From an uncultured Porphyromonadaceae bacterium (GTDB lineage: Bacteria > Bacteroidota > Bacteroidia > Bacteroidales > Muribaculaceae), in contig CAJKBH010000039.1 of assembly GCA_905198125.1 (NCBI GenBank), positions 1 to 27,897 on the forward strand: 27,897 nucleotides of DNA, read 5' to 3'. The notes beneath the pieces were generated by a model, which did not search any database, was not told the DNA's origin, and saw only the letters and a list, made by a program, of their open reading frames with translations. Positions 1-8,556 of the stretch are shown here, one piece after another. Each line of letters opens with the position of its first letter. Position 1 is the first letter of the stretch. The translations under genes were made by a program, and so were the position numbers.

Positions 1-82
1 TGAAGCGGGTAAGGGAGGATGTGCTCTTTATTTTAGTTTAAATGAAAGAGCCGTGCTTAAAAATACTTATTTGGTGACAAAG
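1..82. other. left-edge non-coding stretch with a weak inverted repeat
   Basis: No convincing coding sequence is visible here. GCTCTTT at 23-29 and AAAGAGC at 45-51 form a 7-bp inverted repeat around a 15-nt loop. It could be the end of an upstream transcription unit outside the window, but no T-run follows, so a terminator call is weak. The window opens with TGA, which may or may not be the stop codon of a preceding gene. Confidence 0.3.
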
Positions 83-114
83 TTTGCTAAAATGCAAAAT
101 ATTCCATACATTTG
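83..114 (+). promoter_or_regulatory. Bacteroidota-type promoter for the first secreted protein
   Basis: TTTG at 83-86 is followed after exactly 20 nt by TACATTTG at 107-114. This matches the Bacteroidota primary sigma consensus (TTTG, 19-20 nt, TAnnTTTG) on both elements. Transcription would begin near 120, giving a leader of about 35 nt before the ATG at 155. Confidence 0.8.
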
Positions 115-154
115 TCGCCGAAAAGAGCGATAATAACAACTAAAAGATAAATAA

Positions 155-3100
155 ATGAAGAAAATCTTTACACTAATCGCAGCGGCGGTATTGGGTCTGT
201 CGGCGTATGCCGAGGGTCTGCCTGTGCCGTATTCCGCTGAAATTTCCGGTTACGACAACTGGGACATCAAGAACCTGAACAACGATGACAAAACGTGGAA
301 TCCCAGCACGGACGTGGGAATTACCGGTTGCACAAAGGGACTGACATATCGCTGGAACAGCGCGATGGCTGCTGATGACTGGGCGATAAGCCCGGCAATC
401 CATCTCGAAGCGGGAAAAGAGTATAAAATCAAGTTCGCCTACAGAACCGGCGGATATGATGAGAAACTGGCTGTCTACGTTGGTACAGGGGGTACTCCTG
501 AGTTGTTGAAGCAAGGCAAACAGCTTCTTGATTTTGAAGGGAAAGCGCAAACGGGCGTCAAGAAAGTGGAAGTGTTCAGTCCTGAAGTAGACGGAGACTA
601 TTATATAGGCGCATACGCCCATTCGGATAAAGATATGGCTCAGATTTATTTCGCGGGGGTATCGGTAGCCGAGAATGTTTTCGTGCCTGCGACTGTCACA
701 GATCTTAAAGTGACTCCCGACCCCAGTCGCGCTCTGGAAGCCAAACTGACCTGGACACTTCCCACCACAGACACTGACGGTGCCCCCTTCGGAGACGGTG
801 TGGCAGTAGAGGCCGTGACTGTTTATCGTGACGGCGTGAAAGTTGCGGACCTTCAGGGCGCAGCCACGGAATGGACAGACAATGCCGAAAATGGTCTTAC
901 CTCCGGCAAGCATCAATATGAAGTTGAAGTGACAGTAAACGGAACCAAGAGTGCCAAAGTTGCCGTGAACTCGTCCTATATAGGGCCGGTCGAGGCTTTC
1001 AACCTCCCTCTCATCTATAGCTTCAAAGACCTTGCTGCCGATGATTTCTCTTCATTATTTACTGTGATAAAAGGAGATGCGTCCACTGTAACGACAACAT
1101 GGAAATTTAGTTCCAGTTACAATACAAGTAATAACAGTGTTGTACTGGCACCGGGTACGGGCAAGACTGAAGATGATTGGCTTATATTGCCCGGCATAAA
1201 GGTGACTAAAGCCGGTACCTACCGTTTTGGCATTGAGTTAAGCAAGAGCGGAGCTAACGGACATATCGATATTAAATATGGTAAGAATAAAGGCGAATTA
1301 GCTCCGGGTATAGCCGATCTGACAGGTAACGTAGGGAGTTGTCAGGGGCAAGACCTTTACGGTCGTGCATACCGTTATTATACGTTCTCGTTCGATGAGC
1401 CGGGAGAATATACCATCGCACTTCATGCATGTTCTGCATCTTCCGACTTCAGCTCATATTATGTGTATGGTTTCAGCGTGGAGGAATGGCATGACGCGGC
1501 CCTCAACGTGAGCGACCTGGCTACGGAAATCGTAGGTAATGACGTAAAGGTAAGCTGGACCAATCCTTCAAAGACTTCCTGCGGCAACGACATACCCGAA
1601 TTGGTGAAAGTCGAGGTTTATCGCGACGGCGAGTTGGCCGGAACCGTTACCGAAGGTCTCGTGCCGGGTGCTGTCTGCTCGTTTACCGACGTGGCACCGG
1701 GAGCCGGAAGTTATCTCTACAAGGTAGTGGCTTATAATGGCGAGTTCGCTCCCGACGCCGCAGCTCCCGAAGTGTGGTCGGCATGGGTTGGAGAGAAATT
1801 GCAGGAACTCCCCTATGAATATAGGTTCAGCAACGCCAGCCAGAGTACTTACGCACTCTTTACTCCTGAGAAAATCAACCAGGACGATCCCGACTGGTCG
1901 TTTGGCAAAGGAGGTGCGGTATTGTATTTGAAGCACAAAAATGGTTACACTCCGAACTCTCGCCTTTACACACCTCCTTTCAATTTAGCCCCCGGATATT
2001 ATGATGTGACTCTCACTGTTCAGGGTCCGTGTGACAAATACGGCATGAAAGTAGGTTATGCAATGGAAGCCGATGCCCCAAAAACCATTAAGGGTGATAT
2101 TACAGTACAATTAGGGACTCCCTATTCAGCAAGGGATGTACTGTTCCGCATCAAGGTGGACGACGAGGGCCGAGGTATGTTTGTGGCCATTGCTAATGAT
2201 AAGATTACTTCAGACAACTATTACGATCTGACTATCTCTGCAATCAAGATTGAACGCACCAAGATCCTTCCTGACGTTGCCACCGAAGTAACGGTTACAC
2301 CGGCCGAGGACAAGAGTCTGCAGGCTACCATAAGCTGGACGAATCCGACGACAAGCAATGTGGAAGGCGAGACTCCCGAACTCACGAAGGCTGTGGTTTA
2401 CCGCAATGATGTTGAGATTGGTACTGTGACCGAAGGTCTGGTTCGCGGCGAGACATCAAGTTTCGTTGATGCGGAAGTGCCCGAAGCCGGTACGTATACT
2501 TACAAGGTCGAGATTTACTCCGCCGATGGCTGCGCCGCAGCTACGGGCGTAGTCAGCCCCTGGATTGGAGCCGGCAAGAATCTGCCTTACGAATCCACAC
2601 AGGGAGACTGGACTATCCTAAACCTTAATGGCGACACATCTTATGGCAGTCCTGTATCCTGGAGTGAGAAAAGCAACGGTGACCTTAGCATCATGAGTTA
2701 CAGGAACGTGGCTGACGACTGGGCAATCTCTACGCGTCTGAACTTCCAGACAGATTACCTCTACACCATCACCTGTTATCCTACCAAGGGCTTGAGCAGT
2801 AGCAGTGAAGTGACCGAGGACATGCGTGTTCAGCTCTATTTCGGTACAGGAACCACTGCGGAGGAGATGACCATTAAACTCGCCGATATCGGTCCCTTTA
2901 AAGCCACTGAGGAGAAGGAACTCTATACAGTACAGATTTTGGCTGTAGATCCGTCAGAACTTGTCGAACCCGCAGCAGAGAACGATGTTCCCGACACGAG
3001 CAATGCCGTCAAGGTTCCCGCCGGTGTCGGTACTCTCGGACTCCATTGTGCTCAGAAGACCGACGAAATCTATATCCGCGAGTTCAAGGTGGACGGCGGT

Positions 3101-3328
3101 GTAAACACCAATCCCGGTCCAAGTGTCGGTATCAGCGACATCTTCGGCGACGGCGAGAACCTGCTTGGTGCCGACGCACGCGACATCACGGTCTATGACC
3201 TGGCAGGACGCGCAGTCATGAGCGCCGACAGCTTCGAGAGCCTCGATGCCAAGCGTCTCGCAAAGGGTACTTACATCGTCACCGGTCACGTGAACGGCAA
3301 ACGCGTTTCCGCCAAGGTGGCTTTCTGA
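155..3328 (+). CDS. secreted jelly-roll/FnIII repeat protein with a T9SS-like sorting domain
   Basis: The 1057-residue protein begins with a Sec signal peptide (about residues 1-19, ending SAYA). Jelly-roll, choice-of-anchor-J-like modules (about 20-175, 277-445, 545-703, 803-985) then alternate with three fibronectin type III-like modules (about 176-276, 446-544, 704-802). The FnIII modules share a recurring core (WTNP, VYRDG, GTVTEGL, YKVE). The last 65 residues (ITVYDLAGRAV, LAKGTYIV, NGKRVSAKVAF) have the pattern of type A sorting domains that direct export through the type IX secretion system and attachment to the surface. No catalytic motif was recognised, so a surface adhesin or glycan-binding role is only inferred. 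The ATG at 155 lies about 35 nt after a good promoter. Codon use looks less GC-biased than in the related gene at 3635. Confidence 0.85.
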   Translation: MKKIFTLIAAAVLGLSAYAEGLPVPYSAEISGYDNWDIKNLNNDDKTWNPSTDVGITGCTKGLTYRWNSAMAADDWAISPAIHLEAGKEYKIKFAYRTGGYDEKLAVYVGTGGTPELLKQGKQLLDFEGKAQTGVKKVEVFSPEVDGDYYIGAYAHSDKDMAQIYFAGVSVAENVFVPATVTDLKVTPDPSRALEAKLTWTLPTTDTDGAPFGDGVAVEAVTVYRDGVKVADLQGAATEWTDNAENGLTSGKHQYEVEVTVNGTKSAKVAVNSSYIGPVEAFNLPLIYSFKDLAADDFSSLFTVIKGDASTVTTTWKFSSSYNTSNNSVVLAPGTGKTEDDWLILPGIKVTKAGTYRFGIELSKSGANGHIDIKYGKNKGELAPGIADLTGNVGSCQGQDLYGRAYRYYTFSFDEPGEYTIALHACSASSDFSSYYVYGFSVEEWHDAALNVSDLATEIVGNDVKVSWTNPSKTSCGNDIPELVKVEVYRDGELAGTVTEGLVPGAVCSFTDVAPGAGSYLYKVVAYNGEFAPDAAAPEVWSAWVGEKLQELPYEYRFSNASQSTYALFTPEKINQDDPDWSFGKGGAVLYLKHKNGYTPNSRLYTPPFNLAPGYYDVTLTVQGPCDKYGMKVGYAMEADAPKTIKGDITVQLGTPYSARDVLFRIKVDDEGRGMFVAIANDKITSDNYYDLTISAIKIERTKILPDVATEVTVTPAEDKSLQATISWTNPTTSNVEGETPELTKAVVYRNDVEIGTVTEGLVRGETSSFVDAEVPEAGTYTYKVEIYSADGCAAATGVVSPWIGAGKNLPYESTQGDWTILNLNGDTSYGSPVSWSEKSNGDLSIMSYRNVADDWAISTRLNFQTDYLYTITCYPTKGLSSSSEVTEDMRVQLYFGTGTTAEEMTIKLADIGPFKATEEKELYTVQILAVDPSELVEPAAENDVPDTSNAVKVPAGVGTLGLHCAQKTDEIYIREFKVDGGVNTNPGPSVGISDIFGDGENLLGADARDITVYDLAGRAVMSADSFESLDAKRLAKGTYIVTGHVNGKRVSAKVAF

Positions 3329-3337
3329 TACAGAATA

Positions 3338-3400
3338 GACCATAAAGGTCATTACAAAGAAAAGGCCCTAAAGGTTATTACATAAGATAAGACCCTAAAC
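3338..3400. repeat. imperfect 27-bp tandem repeat, about 2.3 copies
   Basis: Copy 1 at 3338-3364 and copy 2 at 3365-3391 share the core CTAAAGGTTATTACA, which reads CATAAAGGTCATTACA in copy 1. A partial third copy, ACCCTAAAC, follows at 3392-3400. The array starts ten bases after the stop codon of the preceding gene, and its function is unknown. Confidence 0.6.
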
Positions 3401-3441
3401 ACTCTTAGTGAGTCAATGCCTCGGAGAGGCTGTTTCTCATT

Positions 3442-3493
3442 AACCCCACGATGGCTGGAGGGGGCTCAGCACCCCGACAGCCTTCGTGGGGTT
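3442..3493. repeat. long 19-bp-stem hairpin in an intergenic spacer
   Basis: AACCCCACGA (3442-3451) pairs with TCGTGGGGTT (3484-3493). After one T-T mismatch, GGCTG (3453-3457) pairs with CAGCC (3478-3482). After a tandem G-A mismatch, GGGG (3460-3463) pairs with CCCC (3472-3475) around an 8-nt loop. No T-run follows, so it is not a standard intrinsic terminator on the plus strand. It resembles a REP-type or processing hairpin. The apparent short reading frames across it only reflect its GC content. Confidence 0.75.
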
Positions 3494-3549
3494 GTCTGTA
3501 TGCGCGCAGCTTGGTCGGAGACCATGCCGCTCGCCTTGTGCATTTTTTA

Positions 3550-3581
3550 TTTGCACGTTTTAAGGATATTAGGTATATTTG
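3550..3581 (+). promoter_or_regulatory. promoter for the second secreted protein
   Basis: TTTG at 3550-3553 and TATATTTG at 3574-3581 are separated by 20 nt, the ideal spacing for Bacteroidota housekeeping promoters. The expected transcription start near 3587 gives a leader of about 48 nt before the ATG at 3635. The gene is therefore an independent unit from the one upstream. Confidence 0.8.
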
Positions 3582-3634
3582 CGGTGATTCAAGACTAATA
3601 AACCTATATCACATACATAGAGCATTCAGATAAT

Positions 3635-6493
3635 ATGAAATTTCTAAAGACAGCGATGATATGCCTGGCGCTCGCCACGACGGCGTCGGCGGCGCAGGCG
3701 GCCGGCAATGTGCGCCTGCAGGGCGCCATGGTCTACAGCGACCTGTGGACCGTGCAGGACGAGTCGGGCAATTATCCCAACCCCATGAATCCCGGCGTAT
3801 ATACCGTATCGGCCAAACCTGGCGGTGCCGTGACCATGCTGCACCGCGTCAATGACTTCTATCAGATTAAAGCCGCCATCAACACCAACGGCATATTCTA
3901 CACCATCACCGAGCAGGGCGAGGAGGAACAGTATTTCCTCCAGTCGTATTCAGCCTCGACCTGGACGCGCAATTCCAAGGAGGAGATAGACAAATGCAAC
4001 GTGCCCAGCGACATCACGTACGACCCTGTGACCAAGAAATACTACGGATTCTTCTGGAGCGACGATACGCAGGAATACACGCGGTTCTGCTCGTGGAGCC
4101 CGGTCTACGGCGAGGCCAACGACATCTGCCAGGATATGGACCGCTGTTGCTTCGCCATCGCCGCCAACAAGGCCGGCGAGATATACGGCATCTGGGGCTA
4201 CACCGGCTGGCTGATTAAGGTGAATCCCAAGACCGGCAAGTACGAGCAGATAGGCCTGACCGGCGTATATCCCGGCGAGAACACCAACTCGCTGTGCTTT
4301 GACGATGCCACGGGCAAGCTCTACTGGACGGCCTGCGAGGAACGCAACCGTCAGGGTACGGTGACCCGCAAGTCCGGAATCTACGAGATAGACCTGACCA
4401 CCGGCAAAGCCACGCTCCTTCGCGATTTCGACAACAACGAATGCTTCGCCGGAATGTGGGTGCTGCCGTACGAGATGGGCGACGACGTGCCTATGGCGCC
4501 GGAGAACGTGCGGATTACTCCCGACGACGTGAACCACACACTGAGCTGGACCGCTCCAGCGAAAAAGCGTAACGGCGAGGCCCAGGATCCCGCAACGCTG
4601 ACATACCGCGTTGTCGACGCCATGACCGGCATGGATGTGCTGACTGATTACAAGGGAACTTCGTGGCAGTGTACGCTGCCGCAGGTGGACGGCCACGCCG
4701 CTTACCAGTACACGGTGTATGCCTCCAACGACGAAGGGGAGGGTGAAGGTGCCGTCTCCAACAAATATTACGACGGCCCGGGCTACAACATACCCTTCGT
4801 CGAGGGCTTCGACTCCAGGGAATATTTCGGCTACTGGAGCGTAGTCGACATGAACGGCGCAAATACCTGGCAGTACGACGCCGTCAAGAAGAACATATTC
4901 AACAAATACGACGACAATAACACCGCAGCCGACGAATGGATATTCTCGATGCCGTTCTACATGGAGGCGGGCAAGACCTACGAGCTGAGCTTCGACGCCA
5001 ACTGCGAATACGACAACCGCGACAAATATGCCGAGGATTTCGAATTCTGGCTGGCCGGGGGCAACGAGCCTGAGCTGAAGACGGAGCGGATAGTGAGGTA
5101 CGACAAATTCCTGTCGAAAGACGTGCAGCACAAGCGCGTGATATTCACGCCTCAGGAGGGGGGACGCACATGGCTCGGCATCCATACCGATTCGCCTGCC
5201 ACCCACTGGAACCTTATCATTGACAACGTGGGCATCCGCGAGGTGAACAGTAACGTGCCTACGGCCGTGACCGACCTGAGTCTTGAACCCGGCGCCCAGG
5301 GCGCGTTGACGGCGCGGCTCAGCTGGACCACTCCGACTCTGGACGCCAACGGCAACACGCTGCAGAGCGAGCTGTCCGTGAGCGTGTACCGCGACAACGA
5401 CACGGAGCCGGTGAAGGTGTTCGATAACACAGGCACGGGCAAGCAGATGGAATGGACCGACACGCCGGAGGCAAGCGGTATGCGAATGTATCGCGTCGTG
5501 GCCTCCACGGCCGACGGCATGGGACCCGAGGCCGAGGTGTCGGGATTCGTGGGCGTCGACACGCCCGGCAGCCCGCAGAACCTTACCGTGACCGAGCATG
5601 ACGGATATGTGGAGCTGAAATGGGATGCTCCCGTAGCGGGCGAGCACGGCGGATGGTTCGACGCCACGGGTCTGACCTACCGCATAGTCCGCAGCAACGA
5701 CGCCGAGGTACTCTCGACCGACTGCGCCGAGACCGCATGGAACGACCGCACGCTGGACCTGAAGAAGCAGAACTTCCTGTACTATCTGGTCACTACATAT
5801 TCCGGCACGCAGAAGGGCGGCTGGGCCAACAGCGCGTCGGAGATATATGGCCGCGCCTACACCGCGCCCCTGGCCGAGACGTTCCCGAAGGCCGACATGA
5901 AATGGTATCCCTGGATTTCAGAGAGCGACGGACCCAACTATATGTGGGGTCTGGAGGAGGCCGGCGTGAACCCGGAGTGCTCGGACCAGAACGGCGACCT
6001 GGGCCTGGTGATGATGACCTCGACGGCCGACAATGCCGGCGTGACGGGCGAGTTCTCGTCGCCCAAGGTGAACACGTCGCAGCTTGAGAAACCGCAGCTC
6101 GGCTTCTGGATATGGCATTCCAAGGCGCAGGACGCCGATAAGAACGAGGCCCTGCAGGTGCTGGTAAGAGTGCAGGGAGGCGAGTGGACGCCCGTGGGCG
6201 ATCCCATCCTCCGCGACAACGGCACCGAGGGCTGGCAGCGTCATGTGCTGCCGTTGCCGCAGGCCGACGCCCTCAGGGTGATGTTCCGTGGCAAAGCCTT
6301 GGGCGGAGGCAATATCCATCTTGACAACATCTCGTTCGAGGAGGGCGAGACCGGAGGTGTAGGCTGCGTGGACGCCGATGCGACTGAACACGTGGAATGG
6401 TACACCCTTCAGGGCGTGCGCATACCGGCTCCCGAGGCTCCCGGCGTCTATATACGCCGTCAGGGCGACAAGACCTGCAAAGTGATCAGGTAA
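3635..6493 (+). CDS. secreted multidomain protein: N-terminal propeller-like region, FnIII and choice-of-anchor-J modules
   Basis: This 952-residue protein has a signal peptide (residues 1-22, SAAQA/AG). Residues about 24-285 form a repeat-like region with propeller-type strands such as GIYEIDLTTGKATLL, followed by an FnIII-like module (about 288-380). Next come a jelly-roll module (about 385-540, starting FVEGFD), two FnIII-like modules (about 545-640 and 645-745) and a second jelly-roll module (about 750-905). The C-terminus (EWYTLQGVRI, PGVYIRRQGDKTCKVIR) resembles a short type IX sorting domain. It shares its modular logic with the protein at 155 but is much more GC-rich. No enzyme motif is visible, and surface binding or scaffolding is the likeliest role. 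Its stop codon overlaps the start codon of the next gene by one base (TAATG). Confidence 0.82.
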   Translation: MKFLKTAMICLALATTASAAQAAGNVRLQGAMVYSDLWTVQDESGNYPNPMNPGVYTVSAKPGGAVTMLHRVNDFYQIKAAINTNGIFYTITEQGEEEQYFLQSYSASTWTRNSKEEIDKCNVPSDITYDPVTKKYYGFFWSDDTQEYTRFCSWSPVYGEANDICQDMDRCCFAIAANKAGEIYGIWGYTGWLIKVNPKTGKYEQIGLTGVYPGENTNSLCFDDATGKLYWTACEERNRQGTVTRKSGIYEIDLTTGKATLLRDFDNNECFAGMWVLPYEMGDDVPMAPENVRITPDDVNHTLSWTAPAKKRNGEAQDPATLTYRVVDAMTGMDVLTDYKGTSWQCTLPQVDGHAAYQYTVYASNDEGEGEGAVSNKYYDGPGYNIPFVEGFDSREYFGYWSVVDMNGANTWQYDAVKKNIFNKYDDNNTAADEWIFSMPFYMEAGKTYELSFDANCEYDNRDKYAEDFEFWLAGGNEPELKTERIVRYDKFLSKDVQHKRVIFTPQEGGRTWLGIHTDSPATHWNLIIDNVGIREVNSNVPTAVTDLSLEPGAQGALTARLSWTTPTLDANGNTLQSELSVSVYRDNDTEPVKVFDNTGTGKQMEWTDTPEASGMRMYRVVASTADGMGPEAEVSGFVGVDTPGSPQNLTVTEHDGYVELKWDAPVAGEHGGWFDATGLTYRIVRSNDAEVLSTDCAETAWNDRTLDLKKQNFLYYLVTTYSGTQKGGWANSASEIYGRAYTAPLAETFPKADMKWYPWISESDGPNYMWGLEEAGVNPECSDQNGDLGLVMMTSTADNAGVTGEFSSPKVNTSQLEKPQLGFWIWHSKAQDADKNEALQVLVRVQGGEWTPVGDPILRDNGTEGWQRHVLPLPQADALRVMFRGKALGGGNIHLDNISFEEGETGGVGCVDADATEHVEWYTLQGVRIPAPEAPGVYIRRQGDKTCKVIR

Positions 6494-6954
6494 TGGAAGG
6501 AGCACTGATAATACTGGCGGTGACCGTCGTGGTGGGCGTGGCGTTATACCTCGCCGACCGCCTGCATGGCCACCGGAAAGAAGAATCATCGGAAACGGAA
6601 CCCCAGGAGGCTGCTGAAGCGGCCTCCGGGGCGACCTCCGCCGAACAGCCGACAGCTGAAACCGAGGCGCCCGGGGCCGGAAAGCACGGCCCGTTGTGCT
6701 GCGGCCAGCACCTGGTGTGCGAGAAGTATCCGCCGTCGGACAAGATTGTATATTACGACGACGAGGAGCTGGACCGCTTCGCCGGCCGCAGCGGCGACGA
6801 CTACACCGACGAGGAGATAGAGGAATTCCAGGAGGTGCTGATGACGCTGCGTCCCGAAGACGCATTGGGATGGTCGCGAAGCGTGGAACAGAGGCACATA
6901 ACGCTTCCGGCCGACGTGCGCGACGGCCTGATGCTGCTCATCACCGAGGGCTAA
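6493..6954 (+). CDS. small single-pass membrane protein with CCGxHxVCEK motif
   Basis: The ATG at 6493 shares its A with the TAA stop of the gene before it, so translation is probably coupled. The 153-residue product has an N-terminal transmembrane helix (about residues 4-21, ALIILAVTVVVGVALYLA). A low-complexity Glu/Ala/Pro linker follows (about 28-60), then a compact conserved part with CCGQHLVCEK and an acidic YYDDEELDRFAGR segment, ending in a helical tail. From memory this is a conserved Bacteroidales family, sometimes labelled phospholipase without evidence, and I would not adopt that name. The paired cysteines suggest metal binding or a disulfide. An upstream in-frame ATG at 6397 lies inside the previous gene and is rejected. 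Confidence 0.75.
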   Translation: MEGALIILAVTVVVGVALYLADRLHGHRKEESSETEPQEAAEAASGATSAEQPTAETEAPGAGKHGPLCCGQHLVCEKYPPSDKIVYYDDEELDRFAGRSGDDYTDEEIEEFQEVLMTLRPEDALGWSRSVEQRHITLPADVRDGLMLLITEG

Positions 6955-6990
6955 ATATATAATAAGGATTTGTGATAATGTTGAGATGTC

Positions 6991-8181
6991 ATGAATGATA
7001 TTATTGCCAACAACGCTCCTCGTATGGTCAGTGTCAAGGATTTTAGAATTGATGCCGATTATGCCTCTTGGCTGTCAGAAATAAAGCGGCGTTATATTTC
7101 TGCTCAAATTAAGGCTTCCATCAAGATTAACACTGAAAAATTACGCTTCAACTGGAGCGTAGGTCGTGACCTTGTGATGCGTAAGGCTGAGGAACGATGG
7201 GGTAGTGGAGTTGTAGAGCAACTTAGCTTCGATTTGAGAGAGGCTTTCCCACAAGAGAAAGGTTTCAGTAGTAGAAATATGTGGCGAATGAAGCAATGGT
7301 ATCTGTATTTCTCTACAACAGAGGCTAATGAAAAACTGTCACGGCTTGTGGCAGAATTGCAAAAGGTCGAATCTCCATACCTTATAAATGTGCCACAGCC
7401 TGTGGCACATTTGAATGGAGAGTCGTGTTTCCCGATAGTGCTTGGTATGATTCCATGGGGCCATCAAACAGATATTGTCTCCAAATGCAAGTCTGTAGAT
7501 GAGGCTGTATTCTATTTGCGGGAATGTATATTGGGTGGATGGAGTCGTCAGACATTGGATAATTCACTGAATGCCAATTTGTATAAATCTCATGGCAAGG
7601 CAATAAGCAACTTTCCTGAATATCTGCCTGAAGCGCAGAGCCGTATGGCACAGGAAATCACGAAAGACAATTATGACTTCGGATTTATCACCGTTCCTGT
7701 CAATTACAAGGAAGATCAGCTTGAGAACGCTCTTGAACAGAATATCACCCGATTCCTTCTTGAACTTGGCACTGGTTTTGCATTTGTAGGCAGGCAGAAA
7801 GAACTTATTGTAGGCAACCGTACGCGTAGGATTGATATGCTGTTCTATCATATTCGACTGAAAGCGTATGTCGTGGTCGAATTGAAGGTTAAACCATTCG
7901 ATCCGGAATATGCAGGAAAGCTTAATTACTATGTAAATGCTGTTGACGAGCTGCTGAAAGGTCCGGATGATAACCCGACAATAGGACTTTTGATATGCAG
8001 TGATAAAGACGAGACAGATGTGCGTTGGGCGTTCAAGGGCATACAGACTCCTATGGGTGTCGCCTCTTATGATAATGTCCAGATAGATACTTCAAATCTG
8101 CTTCCCTCGGCAGAAGAACTTCAGGCTCGTGTGCGTTTAGTGGAAAAAGAGCTGAATAATAATTCCACAAGTAGGGGATAA
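6991..8181 (+). CDS. YhcG/DUF1016-family PDDEXK nuclease domain protein
   Basis: The 396-residue protein has the two-part layout of the YhcG family. The N-terminal DUF1016 helical domain (about 20-200) includes NWSVGRDLV, FSSRNMWRMKQWYLYF and IPWGHQTDIV. The C-terminal PDDEXK nuclease-like domain (about 225-370) includes GFAFVGRQKE. Candidate catalytic residues are Asp282 (RRIDMLFYH) and Glu297-x-Lys299 (VVELKVK), so the core looks intact. Family members occur beside restriction-modification and toxin-antitoxin genes and are suspected of roles in defence or mobile-element biology. No partner methylase or integrase is visible here. The gene is visibly AT-richer than the flanking GC-rich genes, which suggests acquisition. 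No clear TAnnTTTG promoter was found in the short 36-bp gap upstream. Confidence 0.88.
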   Translation: MNDIIANNAPRMVSVKDFRIDADYASWLSEIKRRYISAQIKASIKINTEKLRFNWSVGRDLVMRKAEERWGSGVVEQLSFDLREAFPQEKGFSSRNMWRMKQWYLYFSTTEANEKLSRLVAELQKVESPYLINVPQPVAHLNGESCFPIVLGMIPWGHQTDIVSKCKSVDEAVFYLRECILGGWSRQTLDNSLNANLYKSHGKAISNFPEYLPEAQSRMAQEITKDNYDFGFITVPVNYKEDQLENALEQNITRFLLELGTGFAFVGRQKELIVGNRTRRIDMLFYHIRLKAYVVVELKVKPFDPEYAGKLNYYVNAVDELLKGPDDNPTIGLLICSDKDETDVRWAFKGIQTPMGVASYDNVQIDTSNLLPSAEELQARVRLVEKELNNNSTSRG

Positions 8182-8301
8182 TTTATTATGTACCAGATTT
8201 GTATGCTCCTGTATCGGGCTTAAGGCCGTTAAGGCTAAATTGGATTTGATGAAAGATCTTAGGTCTGATGATAAAATTTTTTAGAAAATATTGCGAAAAA
8301 T

Positions 8302-8332
8302 TTTGCGGAATCGAAAAAATGTACTAATTTTG
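8302..8332 (+). promoter_or_regulatory. promoter of tRNA-Val
   Basis: TTTG at 8302-8305 and TAATTTTG at 8325-8332 are 19 nt apart and match the Bacteroidota consensus fully. The tRNA starts at 8344, so the primary transcript has only a few leader nucleotides. Confidence 0.8.
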
Positions 8333-8343
8333 CACTCGCAATC

Positions 8344-8418
8344 GGGCGATTAGCTCAGCTGGTTTAGAGCGTCTGCCTTACAAGCAGAGGGTCTGCGGTT
8401 CGAATCCGTAATCGCCCA
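8344..8418 (+). tRNA. tRNA-Val(TAC)
   Basis: The 75-nt sequence folds into a full cloverleaf. The acceptor GGGCGAT (8344-8350) pairs with ATCGCCC (8411-8417), and the discriminator A is at 8418. The D arm is GCTC/GAGC. The anticodon stem TCTGC/GCAGA encloses the loop CTTACAA with anticodon TAC. The T arm has the loop TTCGAAT with one G-T pair in its stem. CCA is not encoded, as is usual in Bacteroidales. Confidence 0.96.
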
Positions 8419-8435
8419 CTCCCCACAAACCCCCC

Positions 8436-8477
8436 GTCCGTCTTTCCTCTCCGGAGGAAAGGCGGACACCTCTTTTT
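8436..8477 (+). terminator. intrinsic terminator of tRNA-Val
   Basis: A continuous 14-bp stem runs from GTCCG at 8436-8440 through to CGGAC at 8463-8467, closing on a TCCG tetraloop, with one G-T wobble. A T-rich run (8471-8477) follows within a few bases. It starts 17 nt after the tRNA 3' end. Confidence 0.88.
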
Positions 8478-8500
8478 ATATCCTTCTTCAATATTTCAAC

Positions 8501-8530
8501 TTGTAATATCAAATAAATGTTTTAACTTTG
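8501..8530 (+). promoter_or_regulatory. promoter of the antitoxin/PIN pair
   Basis: TTG at 8501-8503 and TAACTTTG at 8523-8530 are separated by 19 nt. The expected start near 8536 leaves about 20 nt of leader before the antitoxin ATG at 8557. Confidence 0.7.
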
Positions 8531-8556
8531 CAACAAGAACCTGTTTATTTGAGAAT

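Noticed and set aside
3416..3633. Two 60-codon open frames in the spacer before the second surface protein
   Set aside because: They translate the long hairpin and promoter region, overlap each other and resemble no protein.
3950..5647. 565-codon minus-strand open frame opposite the second surface protein
   Set aside because: It is an antisense artefact of high-GC codon use in a clearly real plus-strand gene with signal peptide and domains.
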